A stretch of 43,117 nucleotides of DNA from Ophiosphaerella korrae (GCA_028456385.1 JALNQF010000348.1:1-43117), one strand, 5' to 3'; positions 10,255 through 21,378 are shown, counted from the stretch's first letter. Made by a program: numbers and translations. The notes: generated by a model not told the origin, from the sequence alone.

Positions 10255-10539
10255 GGTATGAGGAGGTTGGCCGTATATGCTTCCCCAGCGGGTGATTTAG
10301 GGCGTTGGTTCCAGTTTTCAGGGGGAGCCATGGAACTAGAATATTCCATTTGGAACACGAGCCACCCTGCCGCTATATAAATTACTAAGTAATCGAGTGT
10401 TGGGATTTCGCTAATTCTGTCATTTATTCTTATTTTTATCAGCACATGCTATCCTTACCAATAAAACGTACCCGTAAGTACACAAATCGCGACGAGCGGT
10501 TAGCCGCCAGAGTACTATATGTAACTGGGCATAATTAGT
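10255..10539. other. Spacer between two transposon remnants
   Basis: No gene recognised. I expected the TPR gene to continue after the mariner insertion but could not find it here. Confidence 0.3.
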
Positions 10540-10725
10540 GATTGGATTGTGTGGAACTACCCGGATAAGCCTTCTAGCAAGCAATATTCATATGAAAAGC
10601 TACGGCAAATTATTACTGAAGCTTGGGTGGCAATTTTAGAAGAAACTCTTAAAAAAGTGCTTAAGGAGATGCTACTTGAGTGCTAAGCCGTAATAGATGG
10701 CTAAGGAGGGTATACAAAGTATTAA
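10540..10725 (+). pseudogene. Tc1/mariner transposase C-terminal fragment
   Basis: The frame reads WNYPDK, LRQIITEAWVAI, then C-stop-AVIDG-stop-GGYTKY and a final stop. This fits the conserved C-terminal tail of fungal Tc1-like transposases (AVI(D/E)A.GG.TKY). Both internal TAA codons (10684-10686, 10702-10704) could come from CAA by C-to-T change. It is a different element from the one at 9106-10252 and lies on the other strand. Confidence 0.7.
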
Positions 10726-10862
10726 AACAGATCAAATTAGCTAGTAAAATATACGTATTTATCATCTGGCTCTATTTTTATGTGGGACTGAGCACGAGCG
10801 TTGCCCCCTTCCATTATCTGGCGCTAACAATACTTACGCCGAAAAACCATAGTAGAATAGAG

Positions 10863-11490
10863 CGTTAAACCCCCTGGTCTAAACGCAGCCCTGTGTAAGA
10901 TGATGGTGCAGGGTCGTTTTGCCCGTAGGGCGGTTTCACGCTCAGGGGCATCGTTCGTGTGCGGGGGCCAACTGTTAACCCAAATTATAACCTTGCACGT
11001 CCCCACGGCGGAAATGGCCTCGCGGTGACATTCCCACAAGTCCACAATGGCCGTACCGTAACACTACAAGGGTGGTGCACGAATTCTTGAGCATGGCGCG
11101 TGCGCATAGAATTCAATCGGATCTCACGTATATTGTAATATACATGCAACTTGCATCAACTCAGTATCGTGTATGGGGCCATTTGGGTATACGTGCCTAG
11201 CCTACCCTGGGGTACTGAATTGTATATAGGATTCTATTGGAGTAAAGAATCGTCGATAAGTTTTTATGGCCCATGCGCTGCACGAGCCATGCTCAAGAAT
11301 TCGTGCACCACCCTTGTATCAGCGGTATGGGGGAGCGTTGGCCGTGCGGGCATTGTGGGCGTGTGAGCGTGCACCGTTTCAAATATGGTTTAGCGTTGGC
11401 ATCCGCAGACGAACGGTTCCCCTGCGGGCAAAATGACCGTGCGAGATCTTCTTGCGCAGGGCGGCAATGGGAATAAGGGGTAAGATTCCA
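10863..11490. repeat. Large foldback element with a perfect 33-bp core
   Basis: Bases 11065-11097 are the exact reverse complement of 11286-11318. Outward from these, similarity continues with many substitutions and small indels: GGTCGTTTTGCCCG (left, about 10912) pairs with the right arm near 11428-11441, and GCAGCCCTG pairs near 11457. Arms are therefore about 200-230 bp around a spacer of about 190 bp. No coding capacity. Its right arm lies next to the Fot1-like element. Confidence 0.75.
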
Positions 11491-11564
11491 TAGTTACCCC
11501 GAAGATCACCGCATTCAAGGCACCCCCGCGCACGTCGCAGCGGCGTAGGGCACACAGCACCTTA

Positions 11565-13468
11565 CTCGCCGCACTGGCCAAGATGCTCCGCATCTTGGCC
11601 GTGGACAGTCCAACGCTAAAAGACAGTCCAACACCAAATTTTAATACAAATTTGTCGCGCAACTTAAATAATACCATAACGTTGATGAAAATTGAAGTTG
11701 TAAAACAGCCAAATTGTAGATCAATATATGAACTACCTAGAGTTACAATTTTGAGCGCGCTGCTCTTTAGCTCGCGTATCTGCGATGCGTTGTTGGTCAG
11801 CTTTGTACTGTCTTGCCGCCTGCCGCGCAACCTTCTCAGCATCCTTTTCAACTCGCGTGTCAACTGCGGCGCGAGCTAAAGCTACTGTGAGTATGCCAGA
11901 GCTCTTAATTTAACGCTACCCAGCACTCTAGCGTTGCCGACGCGCTGCTGCAACTAAGGTTGTAAACTTAGCCTCGCGCTATAGCACCTCGCAAAGCTCA
12001 GCGTTAGCTTTACAGCCCTTTAGTAGTCTTAGAAACTAGTTGTGAGGCCTAGTAAGTCGTAACAGCTAGCGGGCACACTCGTCAACTTCATCTATTAACT
12101 CTCTTGTAGTTTGAGGAGTTTAAGGGCAGCTTAGGCGGCGAGGTAGCTCTAGAGGAGGCGTACTTAGGCAAGTAGCGCGCACTTTTTAGAGCGCTATCTC
12201 TAGGCACTACAGAAAGATTCCTACTATCTCCTAGGCCTTTTTTATAGTATTTAGTTTAAAAGCTTCTATCCTAATGCTGTAAATTGCCTTAAAAAACTCT
12301 AGATTACTAAAGTTAGTACAGCTAGTGTAAGTAGCTACTTTAACTATACGTTTATAGTAGTGCTCAAGAGGTTAAAAGCAGACTATATCAAGTAGCTATA
12401 GATCCTAAGATATATAAGACAGCAGCGTAAACGGGATTATCTTTTAATCGTCGCAGTATTGTAGAAACTCTACAGTTAAGTAGGCGCTAAACCTATCTAA
12501 GATAAGTAGTCTATACGCACCTATTTGACGCCGTAATAAGTAAGTATTAAAGTGCTTAAGCTACTCTAGTATAAGAGTATCGTTAGCATAGCTACTACTA
12601 CTCAAACCTATACTATACTCGCTAGGCAGAGCAGTCTAAGTATACTATTTTTCGAGATGTACAGCGCCTTTAGCGACAAGTAGAGGAGGTAGAACATCGC
12701 CAGCACCGTTAATTGCCTCTATTACAGTAATATAGTCACGATTTGTGTCGCTCGCGCTGCTTTGCTAGCGGTCGAAGTCGAACGTAATAATCTACTGCGA
12801 GCCTCCGCATCCAATCTAAAACCTAGTCTTATCTATATTGTAGCAGTCAGCTCGTTAGATACCAAACTTTGAAATTATAGCCTTTAAGTCGTCAAAATGC
12901 TCCGTATAAACGCTAACTCGCGAACTTGCGAGCCTTGCAAGCTCCTGCGGCTTCTAGCGGACTCTACGACACTCTAGGTTGCGCTTGAGCCAGCGAGCCA
13001 GCTAGTGCTGGCCCAGCGGCGGTGCTGCCCTAGATGGGTCCTCGAGGTCCAACATAGCCTAAATACTGCTCTGCAACTGCGGCACAAGTGCTGGCATCTT
13101 CAAATCGTCGCAGTGGCGAATATACTGCCTTACTGCGAGCTCCTAGGCAGCGCTGAGACGTTGGTTTGGCCCAGGGCGTGCGCTCTTCGATTTGACGCCG
13201 CGAAAGCGTCCTCGTAGACGGTCGTACGGCACATTGTAATCGCGCGATAACTGCGTCAAATTTGGCTTTTTTGATGGATCCATAGACGCCAAAGCAGCCG
13301 TAATTCGCTCCTCTACGCTGGAATACGGGCCGTATCGTAAAGCCATTGTTGTTGCGCGAAAAAACGCGTGCGCAAGATGAAAAGTTGATCAAATTTGGTG
13401 TTGGACTGTCTTTTAGCGTTGGACTGTCCACGGCCAAGATGTTCCGCATCTTGGCCAGTGCGGCGAGT
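11565..13468 (-). mobile_element. Fot1/pogo-family DNA transposon, complete but RIP-mutated
   Basis: Inverted terminal repeats of about 78 bp: 11565-11642 starts CTCGCCGCACTGGCC and its reverse complement ends at 13468. TA lies directly outside each end (11563-11564, 13469-13470), the expected target duplication. Total length is 1904 bp. The repeat contains the hairpin CCAAGATGC-TCC-GCATCTTGG. A lone copy of this end lies at 21379-21424. Confidence 0.9.
12100..13346 (-). pseudogene. Fot1/pogo transposase (DDE_1) broken by many TAG/TAA codons
   Basis: The frame starts MALRYGPYSSVEERI, then LSRDYNVPYDRLRGR, the CENP-B-like helix-turn-helix. After stops it continues RWLKRN, YNIDKTRF (first DDE aspartate block, normally N-M/V-D-E-T), TVIEAINGAGDVLPPLLV, and RLLILDRFSAY (second aspartate block). 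At least fifteen stops interrupt it. Nearly all are TAG or TAA where the family has glutamine or tryptophan, as expected from RIP. No frameshift is needed over about 1.1 kb. The left limit is approximate. Confidence 0.85.
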
Positions 13469-13480
13469 ACCCCTCGGCGC

Positions 13481-13508
13481 TTGCGAGGAGCCGCTTGCGA
13501 GGAGCCGC
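13481..13508 (+). repeat. 14-bp tandem duplication
   Basis: Two exact copies of CTTGCGAGGAGCCG lie just outside the right end of the Fot1-like element. Confidence 0.7.
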
Positions 13509-14289
13509 GTGCGGCGCGGTAAGCCACCAATAAAACACCGCCGAGTCACATGCTTGGAAGTCCCTGCGGCCTGATTCCCCCTGCACTCACCGTCCCGTGT
13601 GAAAACGGACAGCGCCGTCACAAAATTTAGGCTCAGTGTACCAACGTCGCGATAACCATGCGCAATCATCCTTAAGTCGCAATCAATTCGAGTCACGTGA
13701 TGCCTCTACTCTATCTAGCCCATCGTAAGGTAGTTATCGCTAGCGTTGAGGCAGCTGTACTCACTCAACTTAGAGAGGAGCCTACAGGCGTACGAGCGTA
13801 CAAACTGTACGATAGTCTTAGGCAGCGCTGGCTCTAGGATTGCAGAAGTAATCCACAGCAGTTATACAGTGAAACTCGCCTCTACGAGGGAGCTTATCTA
13901 GGTCGTCGTCTACCTCTACTAAATCACTAACATCGTTGGGGCTAGTACTGCTTAAGAGTTCCTTGAAGCTTTAAGACAACTCGCTAATAGCTAAGACTCT
14001 TTTAAAGAGTGTTCGTAGTAGTAAACTACACTTGAGGATAGCTGAGATAGAGATGGAGAGGCCTTACTGAGAGCAGCGCGAGCGACTTGCGCGAGATTGG
14101 CGTCGTAGGGCGTACTTGGAGGCTCTATGAGGTTGAGACGGTCACAAAAACTGCCAAGATGGAATTCAAACAGACAAACTACTGCACCGAACACACCAAA
14201 ATTTTGTCTGGCTCGATTCGGTAAGGCCAGTGGCGGAAACTAAGGCACCCCTCGGCCACGCTACCGGCGTTACCTCCAGCATAAACTAT
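13509..14289. other. Degraded repeat-like DNA
   Basis: No intact gene. A plus-strand frame from about 13701 to 13838 (LTQLREEPTGVRAYKLYDSL) looks like the helix-turn-helix start of another transposase but soon meets stops, several of the TAG type. I could not assign a family. Confidence 0.35.
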
Positions 14290-14325
14290 TTGAAAAACAG
14301 CGGGCGCACCGAACAGGCCCTATAT
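14290..14325 (+). mobile_element. Solo hAT-like terminal inverted repeat
   Basis: GAAAAACAGCGGGCGCACC and GAACAGGCCCTA resemble the right end of the MITE at 31374-31801 (GAAAACAGACGCGCCAAACAGGCCCTTA, split here by my wording). No partner end was found upstream. Confidence 0.45.
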
Positions 14326-15540
14326 TATACCGCACGCAGCCTTCTACAATAGAAATAGCCATGTTACATTCGCTATGCCCCTTTAACATGATTAAAGTAA
14401 CCCTCTATTTCTCGCCGAAGTTATGCCTGGACTCTTCAAGGAGATGCCCATTCAGAACAGCCCCTTTTACTACCCGTCACCTAATGAGGTCCTTAAATCA
14501 TCGGACGAGATCCAGAGTGGCATTTATCGATCGTATTTGCACATTTGCACGATGAATAATATGGGTCAAGTGGATGTGACGTTGTGGACCGTTTCTTTAC
14601 ATCCTCGGCTTCGGCCGAAAAAATAAAGTTGGTCCGTCGTGTGTGCACAGCCACCATATTCATCAAAGGATCAGGCTTCACTGTAGGGCTATTTTTGGTG
14701 TTAGGCTAGTTGGATTAGCTGCATTGTCGTCGTGGTATGAGTTGTGGATCGTCGGCTGTTGTTTATGTTGACTACCTGCGGCGGCATCGGTGCGTGGACG
14801 TCGTGACAACGATCCGAGTCCGATATTTTTGCGCATCCATCAATTTTCTCGCGAATTGCCAGATTGACGAACAATTCCAATAGCCGTAAAAAAAATCAAG
14901 GAATAATATTGGGATTTGGTCATGTTGACAGGAACGGGAATAGGAGATAAAATCTCATTGGCCTAGCGCAAAACTGCATAACGTTCATCCTACCTCGGTA
15001 CCTAATTGAGCCACACTAGACCTATTATGAAATAGCCTGCCGCCCACAAAAATATTGGCTACGGGACGTGAAGCCCTATCCAATCATGACATCAATAGAA
15101 GATTAAGAAAGGAGAAGAAGGAGAAAACAAGCTATTGGATCGACAAGGGCATGTTTCCAAGTTGCATGAATCATAGGTAGGGTGTCTATCTAGGGGAATG
15201 AAGGAATCAGGTACGATGTTGGACGAACGAGGCGAAACAAACACCTATATCTGCATTTCAATGAAGTACCCATGTGCTGGGTGTGTGATCAGCGTACAGG
15301 CTGCTTCCATTATTTGTACGCTACGTAGATAAATCCAAACCAACCCAACATCTCAGGAAACAACTTGGCTGGACAACCTCACGAAACGGCGAGTAGTCCC
15401 TTTCTGGAATACCATTATTCAGGGTTCAACCTCGCTAGCCGATACCGCGCGACTATCGACAATATAATTTAATGGAGTCGGACGACGATGACGTTGCTAA
15501 CTTCATCTAACCCTGCTACCGGCCATCCGGGACTCCTACC
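14326..15540. other. Intergenic
   Basis: A 67-codon plus-strand frame at 14423-14626 contains SDEIQSGIYRSYLHI and may be a remnant of something, but I do not recognise it. The rest is ordinary intergenic sequence. Confidence 0.3.
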
Positions 15541-15550
15541 CAAACACCAA

Positions 15551-15559
15551 ATATATAAA
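15551..15559 (+). promoter_or_regulatory. TATA box of small secreted protein gene
   Basis: ATATATAAA lies 150 bp before the start codon. It is followed by a C-rich leader that holds a (CCAT)n run (15613-15630) and an AC run near 15680-15698, typical of strong fungal promoters. Confidence 0.55.
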
Positions 15560-15709
15560 CTCACCAACCCAAACCACATCCCCCATCTCCTCACCACCAT
15601 CTAATCATCCCTCCATCCATCCATCCATCCCTCGGTCTCCCACAAACCCACCCCACACCACCCACCGAAACCGTCTCAAACACAACACACACACACAACC
15701 TCCCTCAAA

Positions 15710-16279
15710 ATGAAGTTCACCACAACCCTCAGCACCCTCCTCTTCACCCTCGCCGCGACGGCACTCCCAACCCCCGAAGTCAACAACCGCCCAACCCCCA
15801 ACAACCCGTATGGCGCATTTGTCGTGTCCTTCCAATACACCCCCAGCACCGGCCGCGAATACCTCGCGTCAGGCTATTTCCCGACCGGCTCCGATAACGA
15901 CAACGACGACCCGTTCCACGACAACCTCCGCAACGCGTGCGTGTACGCCCCGCATGCTGATCCCCCGTTCCCGAAACACTGTGATCGCTTGGGTTTTACA
16001 TATGACTTCAACCCGGAGAATGATGGTATGTATTTCTTTTATGTGTGTGTGTGTGTGATGGCGTACCGCCTCGCCACTTTCTCTTGTTCTAAATGATTGT
16101 TTGTTTGGATAAGGAAATTGTGCTAACAGGATATTTGTGTAGATATCACCCTGGAATTCACCCTGCCGGGAAAGAACATGACGGTTTGGGCCGAGGGGAC
16201 TATCGAGTGGGAGGAGACTCGTGAGGATGGAGTGAAGATCGGGGAAGCGGTTGCGCAGGTCTTTAAAGCTATTGCTTAA
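15710..16279 (+). CDS. Small secreted protein, candidate effector
   Basis: Two exons, 15710-16025 and 16143-16279, around a 117-bp intron with GTATGT, GCTAAC and TAG signals; the product has 150 residues. The N-terminus (MKFTTTLSTLLFTLAATALP) is a textbook signal peptide with a likely cut after about residue 19. The mature part is acidic (GSDNDNDDPF) and has only two cysteines (NACVY and KHCDRL), enough for one disulfide. It shows no domain I know. Small size, secretion and a transposon-rich location are common traits of fungal effectors, but a housekeeping or wall role is equally possible. Codon use is strongly C-ending, suggesting high expression. Confidence 0.8.
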
Positions 16280-17586
16280 GAGATCGCACTTGTATTTTCC
16301 TGTATGAAGCGCTTTGGGAGTGCACGTTGGTTATATGGACGACTGGTGTGTGCGCGTGAAGGGATTAGCGGATGTATATAGATGGATGCGATGGCTTGAT
16401 AAATAATGGTAATGATAATGATATAATGCATGTATCTCATAGGCGGGTACTACTGATACTTCTTCCTCTTCCTCTTTTTGCTGTTGAGGGTCTACAGGAA
16501 TTAAAAGATCATTTTAGTCTGAATGCGGTACAGCCCAATATCTAGGTGTAATATGATGAGACCCCAATGTCTGTAGGCAGGGTCGAATATGGAAGCAATT
16601 CGACGAACGCTTTCGACGCTTTTGTTGATCAACACGCGGTGCACGCATCTAATGTAATGCAATTCTTTTAAAGCATTAGGCTGTGAGATCTTTAAGCTGA
16701 CGCGATGAGGGTTTGCTTATACCGCAGGACGTAGCATCACATTAGTCATGCCTGGTGGAGAACATATCAATGTAATTGGAGAAGCTTATTAGGCACGGGA
16801 AGGGCAATTGAATATCTCATATGTATCGATAGTTTCTACAATGCGAGTGTGGGTGGGCGTGCGTGCATACCTCATGCTCCGGAGAGCCACGATCACGTGC
16901 AATGTAAACGCAGCAAACGCACACAACCTCACCTAGCGCCCCACCAAGAAGGAAAATACGCCAAAGAATAGCAAATGATTCGAACCTGAGGCCAGCAAAA
17001 AAAAAGAACTTAGACCTCATTTGAGGGACGAGCTCCGTATGCATTGACACCGCTTTTGCGGCCATAGCCGAATTGCTCGTAGGCTTTCCAATAGTTCGCC
17101 GAGTACAGACTAGGACGAGTGTTACCAGTATGCAGCCTCTGCTTTTGCAGTGACGCCTATAGGCCCCATACGTGCCACTCTCCACTCGACCATAGACTGC
17201 TTCGAACACATTGTACAACTTAGTAGAAGCTGTAGTTTGAGCGAAATATATAGATGCCTAATAGTTCTAGTAGAGACTAATTGCGTGATTAGAAGCTGCG
17301 ATTGTTTAAGTGTAGTACGTGCGTCGGTAGAAAGATGAGGAAGTCGCGCTTGTAGGCAGCAGTTGGTGACATCACGACTTGCAGAAAGGCCGTGTTTAAG
17401 TAGCGTGGTGATAGGAGGGGCAGTCTTTGTCCGATACATCCCGAGAGCGAACCGTTTGTCAAACAGTCAGTTTAGTGAAGGTCACCTTCAAGGGAAGGCT
17501 CCAAGTGCACCAGCTTGTGCTACTGACTGTTAGAGCGAGGACTGAAGAAGGGTAAGAACAGAATGTTTAAACACAGTAATGCTTAC
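16280..17586. other. Intergenic, with possible 3' remnant of the zinc-finger gene
   Basis: No intact gene. On the minus strand a donor-like GTAAGC follows the zinc-finger fragment at 17586, and LVHLE appears near 17500, matching a block in related proteins, so remnants of later exons may reach about 17450. A 10-bp inverted pair (AACAGTCAGT near 17462 and ACTGACTGTT near 17521) flanks that place. Confidence 0.35.
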
Positions 17587-17871
17587 ATGTCGCAGATTAT
17601 TTAGGCTATCAAAATGACGCTCGCATATCGTACACACATTATCGACCCTCAAATAGTCCTTATACGCTTAGCTATCCGGTATCCACCACCCGCCATCGCC
17701 ATAACCGTCACACATAATCCTATAACGCGTGCTACGATAGTGTTACACCAGCTCATCACAGGAGGAGCCGTCAAACCAGCAGCCGTCGCAAATGTAGTGA
17801 CGAGCTAAGGCTTCGTAATGCTGGTCTCTTGCTTGACCAGTATTGAATGTTCAGTCGCAACGGCAGCAGTA
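17587..17871 (-). pseudogene. C2H2 zinc-finger protein fragment
   Basis: Ninety-five codons in one frame: YCCRCD-stop-TFNT...RDQH, YICDGCW...H, then CTICERHFDSLNNLRH. The spacing C-x2-C-x12-H fits C2H2 fingers of a large fungal family that has several fingers in a row. Three stops interrupt (TGA, TAA, TAA); each fits a C-to-T change from CGA or CAA. There is no frameshift. The last codon is followed by GTAAGC, a plausible splice donor, so the original gene probably continued in another exon. It can no longer make the full protein. Confidence 0.6.
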
Positions 17872-18129
17872 AGGCTTAGCAAGAGTGCCAATCTTAGCAT
17901 AGCCTGTGCGGATAGTAGTCATTATGCCTAAAATGTGTCGGGCAGAGAAAGAGCATAGGCAAAGAGTTGACCGGATGCATGACCAAGGCTGCGGGGCTAG
18001 AGTTGACCCGCCCGCCAAGATTCTGCACAGCTACAGTGGTGTTGTGCACGAATTATTGCCGGACCTGATGCGGCCACGCGCCTACACGCTACTAACCGTT
18101 CACGTCGGTAGCTCGGGTGATAGTTGGGC

Positions 18130-18786
18130 ATTTTTCTGAACTATTATTGATCCCGTATATCACGGTGGAATTTCTGATGCATGAGAAGTCTACCGCAAGT
18201 CCAAACCCGCCGGACCAATATCTAACCAAGCTAGACTGCATCTCACCGGGGGGTAAGCCATCGGCGGAAGTTCTGAACAATCTCGTCGCCTGATCGGGCA
18301 ACATTCCACAGCCGCACCTCCGCGATACACCCTACGTAACTCCCAGCCGTTTGGTCTAGTCTTCCGATAGTAAGCCGATCGTTTGAGCTAACGTTAAGAG
18401 GGCTCCTTGCTTGTTGCCCTCTGCAGAGATCAAGATGGATTTGCCGTCAAGATATAGATATCCATCCGACCCTGATCGAACAGCGGCTACGTGATGCCAT
18501 TTTCCATCGCATATATGGATATCTGAGCTACTAGCTACGATAGCATTCTATTAGCTTCCGCCATCGTTTACGAATCGGATTTTTTGGGGAGAGACAGTGA
18601 GGAAGTAGCCGCGGTGGGAAGCGCCGCCGGAGTGGACTTTGCGAGAGTGAGAACCGGACCACCAGTATAAGTTTTCACCCAGGCTTCGACGGAGAAGCTG
18701 TTTGTACCGAAGCTGTATGCGCTGTGAGAGGGTGCAGTAAGGTAGTTGAGCGATGTTGGGCCAAATCTGTATGAGCAGATATTCAT
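18130..18786 (-). pseudogene. LamG/concanavalin-A-like lectin domain protein, broken
   Basis: Starting at 18786 the product reads LTAPSHSAYSFGTNSFSVEA, the typical entry strand of a LamG jelly roll. After a frameshift near 18650 it reads GYFLTVSPQKIRFVNDGG, two stops, then WHHVAAVRSGSDGYLYLDGK, the hallmark core of the fold. A second shift near 18390 leads to LTIGRLDQTAGSYVG and EVRLWNVARSGDEI, the final strands. A third shift allows RYWSGGFGLAVDFS. Three frameshifts and several stops make it non-functional. LamG proteins bind sugars or proteins outside the cell; nothing more specific can be said. Confidence 0.75.
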
Positions 18787-20521
18787 TGAGGAGATAAGTG
18801 TGGTAGAAGATGCAATCTTCTAAGTTTAGAAATAAGAAACGTATGCGCAGCGTCTTGAAATAAGGTGTTATTAGGGTTTGTATGAAATGGAGGGAAAGAG
18901 GGAGGGACCCGGTTCTTATTCCCTTCGAAGGCAGGGTAACATTGATTCACGACGACCAAGCCTTGTGGCCTGTGTTTGAAACGGAGATCCCGTTCCCGTG
19001 CCCCACTTTGGGTCCACCTGGAACACGCCCCAGCTAAGCGCAACCAAGCTCAGCATTAAACCACTTGTAAGAGCAGGTCAAATGTACACCAATAATCTCG
19101 ACAGCTGCAGCCCGTACCCACTTTCATTCTCTGATGTGTGTCGGGGCCGTGCCTGCTCGTACGGGGCTCTCCGCACTCAATCTGTATGACATCGCCGATC
19201 AAATTGAATGTCGAATGATATTGTGGCTAGAAAGCCGCTGGAAAAAGTGGCACACGATACACTTTACCATTTCCGACCCTTTCAGCTTGTGCTGATGTGG
19301 CCATGGAGTCTTCCGGTGAGACGGAAACGGCATCATGCCGCACAGTGTTGGAGGGTCTAGAACGCATAGCCAAAGCTGATTTACCATCTCCGGCACTTTC
19401 AGCCAGTTCAACCCACGTATTGTTGAGATGGTCACTCGGTTATCCAGCGAAACAGAAATGGCCAGCTCACAGGTTCACCAGCAACAGGATAAAAGAAAGT
19501 CGTTTAGCAATTGCCTCGGCTAAGTTGACTGTTAGAGCTGCTTTATTTAGGTGTCAGAGCTTGACGGACAGTGACCAGACCAGGGCCCGAAAGCAAGAGG
19601 AACCTGGATCGGGCCCACTCGGAGCCAAAACTGGACCCTGCAGCAATTCAAAATTGAACCTGTCGCCTATTTATTGGCTTAATACGCGCGGAGCTTCGGC
19701 AGGGACCTTCACTTGAAAGCGAAGCCGCACAGTTGACTTGATTTATATAGTGCGCAGATATCCTACGTTCATTTTAACTCCAACCTATTTACTAGGGCAA
19801 AGCTTATCTAAGGTCGGGGTAAAGCCAAGATATCGCGTGCATGCGCGAAATAATGCGCAGGTGGCTCAAGCGGCAGGGCCGCAGGGATGCCTTACGGGGG
19901 CTTGGCTCAACATGATCTGCATTCGACCACAGCTTCAATCTCAACTTTGAGATAAATGGTTTGGCAACAGCACAACCTCACGAATACCTGCTGCAGTGGC
20001 AACATGATACAACCCTCCAGCTGGTGCGGGCCGGTCATCCTCCCTGCTAGCGGTGGCAATGTTTGGTGCTCAATGTTTGGTGCTGCACGAGTTATATTAC
20101 CGTATCGCCACGCACAATCGCGCTTACACAGTACTACCTGTCCTGCATTTGCACTAGCTTGGTATTCTTCTACATATAAAGCAGCATCAATGTCCTAGCT
20201 CTACACTCTCTATTCCCCACTCAGTTAAAGTTTTAAGCGACGACTCTATATGTTAAGAGGTAGTTGGAAGACAATAGTACTTGCCGTAGGCCATAGGAGA
20301 TAGTGAAGGGATGACGAATAGTATTCAAGAGTACTACTAATATCTAAGAGAATAATACTTACTTCACTCTGTTCGCAAGTGTAGAGCCTTTTATACGCTG
20401 GTGTAGCGCATCAACCCCACTTTAGACTACTACTATACAACGTCATGATTTCTAGCATATCGGCCCCGCTCCCGACTAGTACCAGGGCCCTCAAGGATCT
20501 CAAGTACTCCCGGGACCTTCG
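18787..20521. other. Intergenic with small repeats
   Basis: No gene I can support. An imperfect 24-bp direct repeat (TTTACCAT(T/C)TCCG...TTTCAGC) occurs near 19262 and 19380, and an exact 14-bp tandem copy (CAATGTTTGGTGCT) at 20057-20084. A 139-codon frame at 19297-19716 spans one of these repeats and lacks domains. Confidence 0.35.
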
Positions 20522-20737
20522 TTACACTATATCAAGGTGCCGGCGGCTAAGGACTTGGGTCTGCATCTGAACGCATGTCTGTAAAAGCACTAAAGCCTCT
20601 TGGTTGCGATTTTGCGACTTGACCGTGAATGCGAGGTTGTTTATAGCGGTTATGGTAGCTGGATGTGTATATCTAAGCACTCTCTTCCTTGTCTCTATTA
20701 CGAACACCTCTAGGTCTTTGTCCTCCTTTGGCCAATC
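20522..20737 (-). pseudogene. Kinesin-light-chain-type TPR fragment
   Basis: The frame reads EDKDLEVFVIETRKRVL, then HPATITAINNLAFTVKSQNR and EALVLLQTCVQMQTQVL. This is the fungal TPR pattern in which E-V-x-V-x-E-T-R-K-R-V-L is followed by a repeat containing INNLA. A stop codon lies just upstream (TAA) and the frame ends at TAG-like sequence at 20522, so only about one and a half repeats survive. It belongs to the same family as the fragment at 8864-9106 but covers a different part of the repeat array. Confidence 0.75.
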
Positions 20738-20852
20738 TTAACTCTAGAACGTTTGTCAGATTACGAGCTGCTGCCAGAGCTCCAGCGCAACGATTGCTTG
20801 CGCTCAACACTGCGCCAAGCTGAGATCGCAATCTCAACTTAGCTTATAGATA

Positions 20853-21141
20853 GAGTTCAAAGGCCTTTCCTTCCTCGAGAATCTGAGCAGACTAGGTTAG
20901 CAACTGCAGGCTCTGAGCAGCGCTATGTTGTACCCACCTCTCCACAGCCCTTGCACGGATAGACGACGTCGTCCTGGTCTATGGGCGACTCCATGGGGGC
21001 TGGAGCCGACGGTGGGTGGATGGTGGGCGTGGATATGTGCTGTGTGCTGGATATAGATGCAGAGGGCAATGGCGCAAAGAGTGCTGGTGTCAGATTGAAC
21101 CCATAACTTGACGGCATCTGAGTAGATGAGCTAGCCGGCAT
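20853..21141 (-). pseudogene. LIM-domain RhoGAP (Rga1-like) 5' fragment, intron retained
   Basis: Exon 1 (21141-20938) encodes a serine/proline-rich N-terminus, then DDVVYPCKGCGE, the first zinc ligands of the LIM domain in fungal LIM-RhoGAP proteins. A 55-bp intron (20883-20937; GTGGGT...GCTAAC...CAG) follows. The next codons read ILEEGKAFEL, exactly the expected continuation. Similarity then stops abruptly at about 20853, before the remaining LIM ligands. The RhoGAP domain is absent. The retained intron means the copy came from DNA, not from mRNA. The functional gene should be elsewhere in the genome, since it is widely conserved. Confidence 0.8.
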
Positions 21142-21191
21142 CCGAGTGGACGAGCCAGTAAGAGCTACTCAGCAGAGCCACTGTCAAACTG

Positions 21192-21266
21192 CAAGCGACA
21201 GCGGCAGCAAGTCAATCAAGCGACAGCGGCAGCACGTCAATTAGATGCCAGCGGCAGCGCATCAAT
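21192..21266 (+). repeat. 25-bp tandem repeat, three copies
   Basis: Two close copies (CAAGCGACAGCGGCAGCA(A/C)GTCAAT) at 21192-21216 and 21217-21241, and a degenerate third at 21242-21266. It lies just upstream of the LIM-RhoGAP fragment's start codon on the other strand. Confidence 0.75.
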
Positions 21267-21378
21267 CGCAGCGCAGCTAGTTTTGACGCTGGCAGCCATA
21301 ACGTTGATAGTTGATTGCGATCTAGACAGCTAGGCTATGGGCCTAGCTACTCTAGGTAGCGCCTAGCTATTCTTAGTA

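Noticed and set aside
16965..16990. GGTTCGAATC B-box word on the minus strand
   Set aside because: No matching A-box or acceptor stem upstream.
19297..19716. 139-codon plus-strand frame
   Set aside because: Spans a local direct repeat, has no motif, and codon pattern does not look like that of the confirmed genes.
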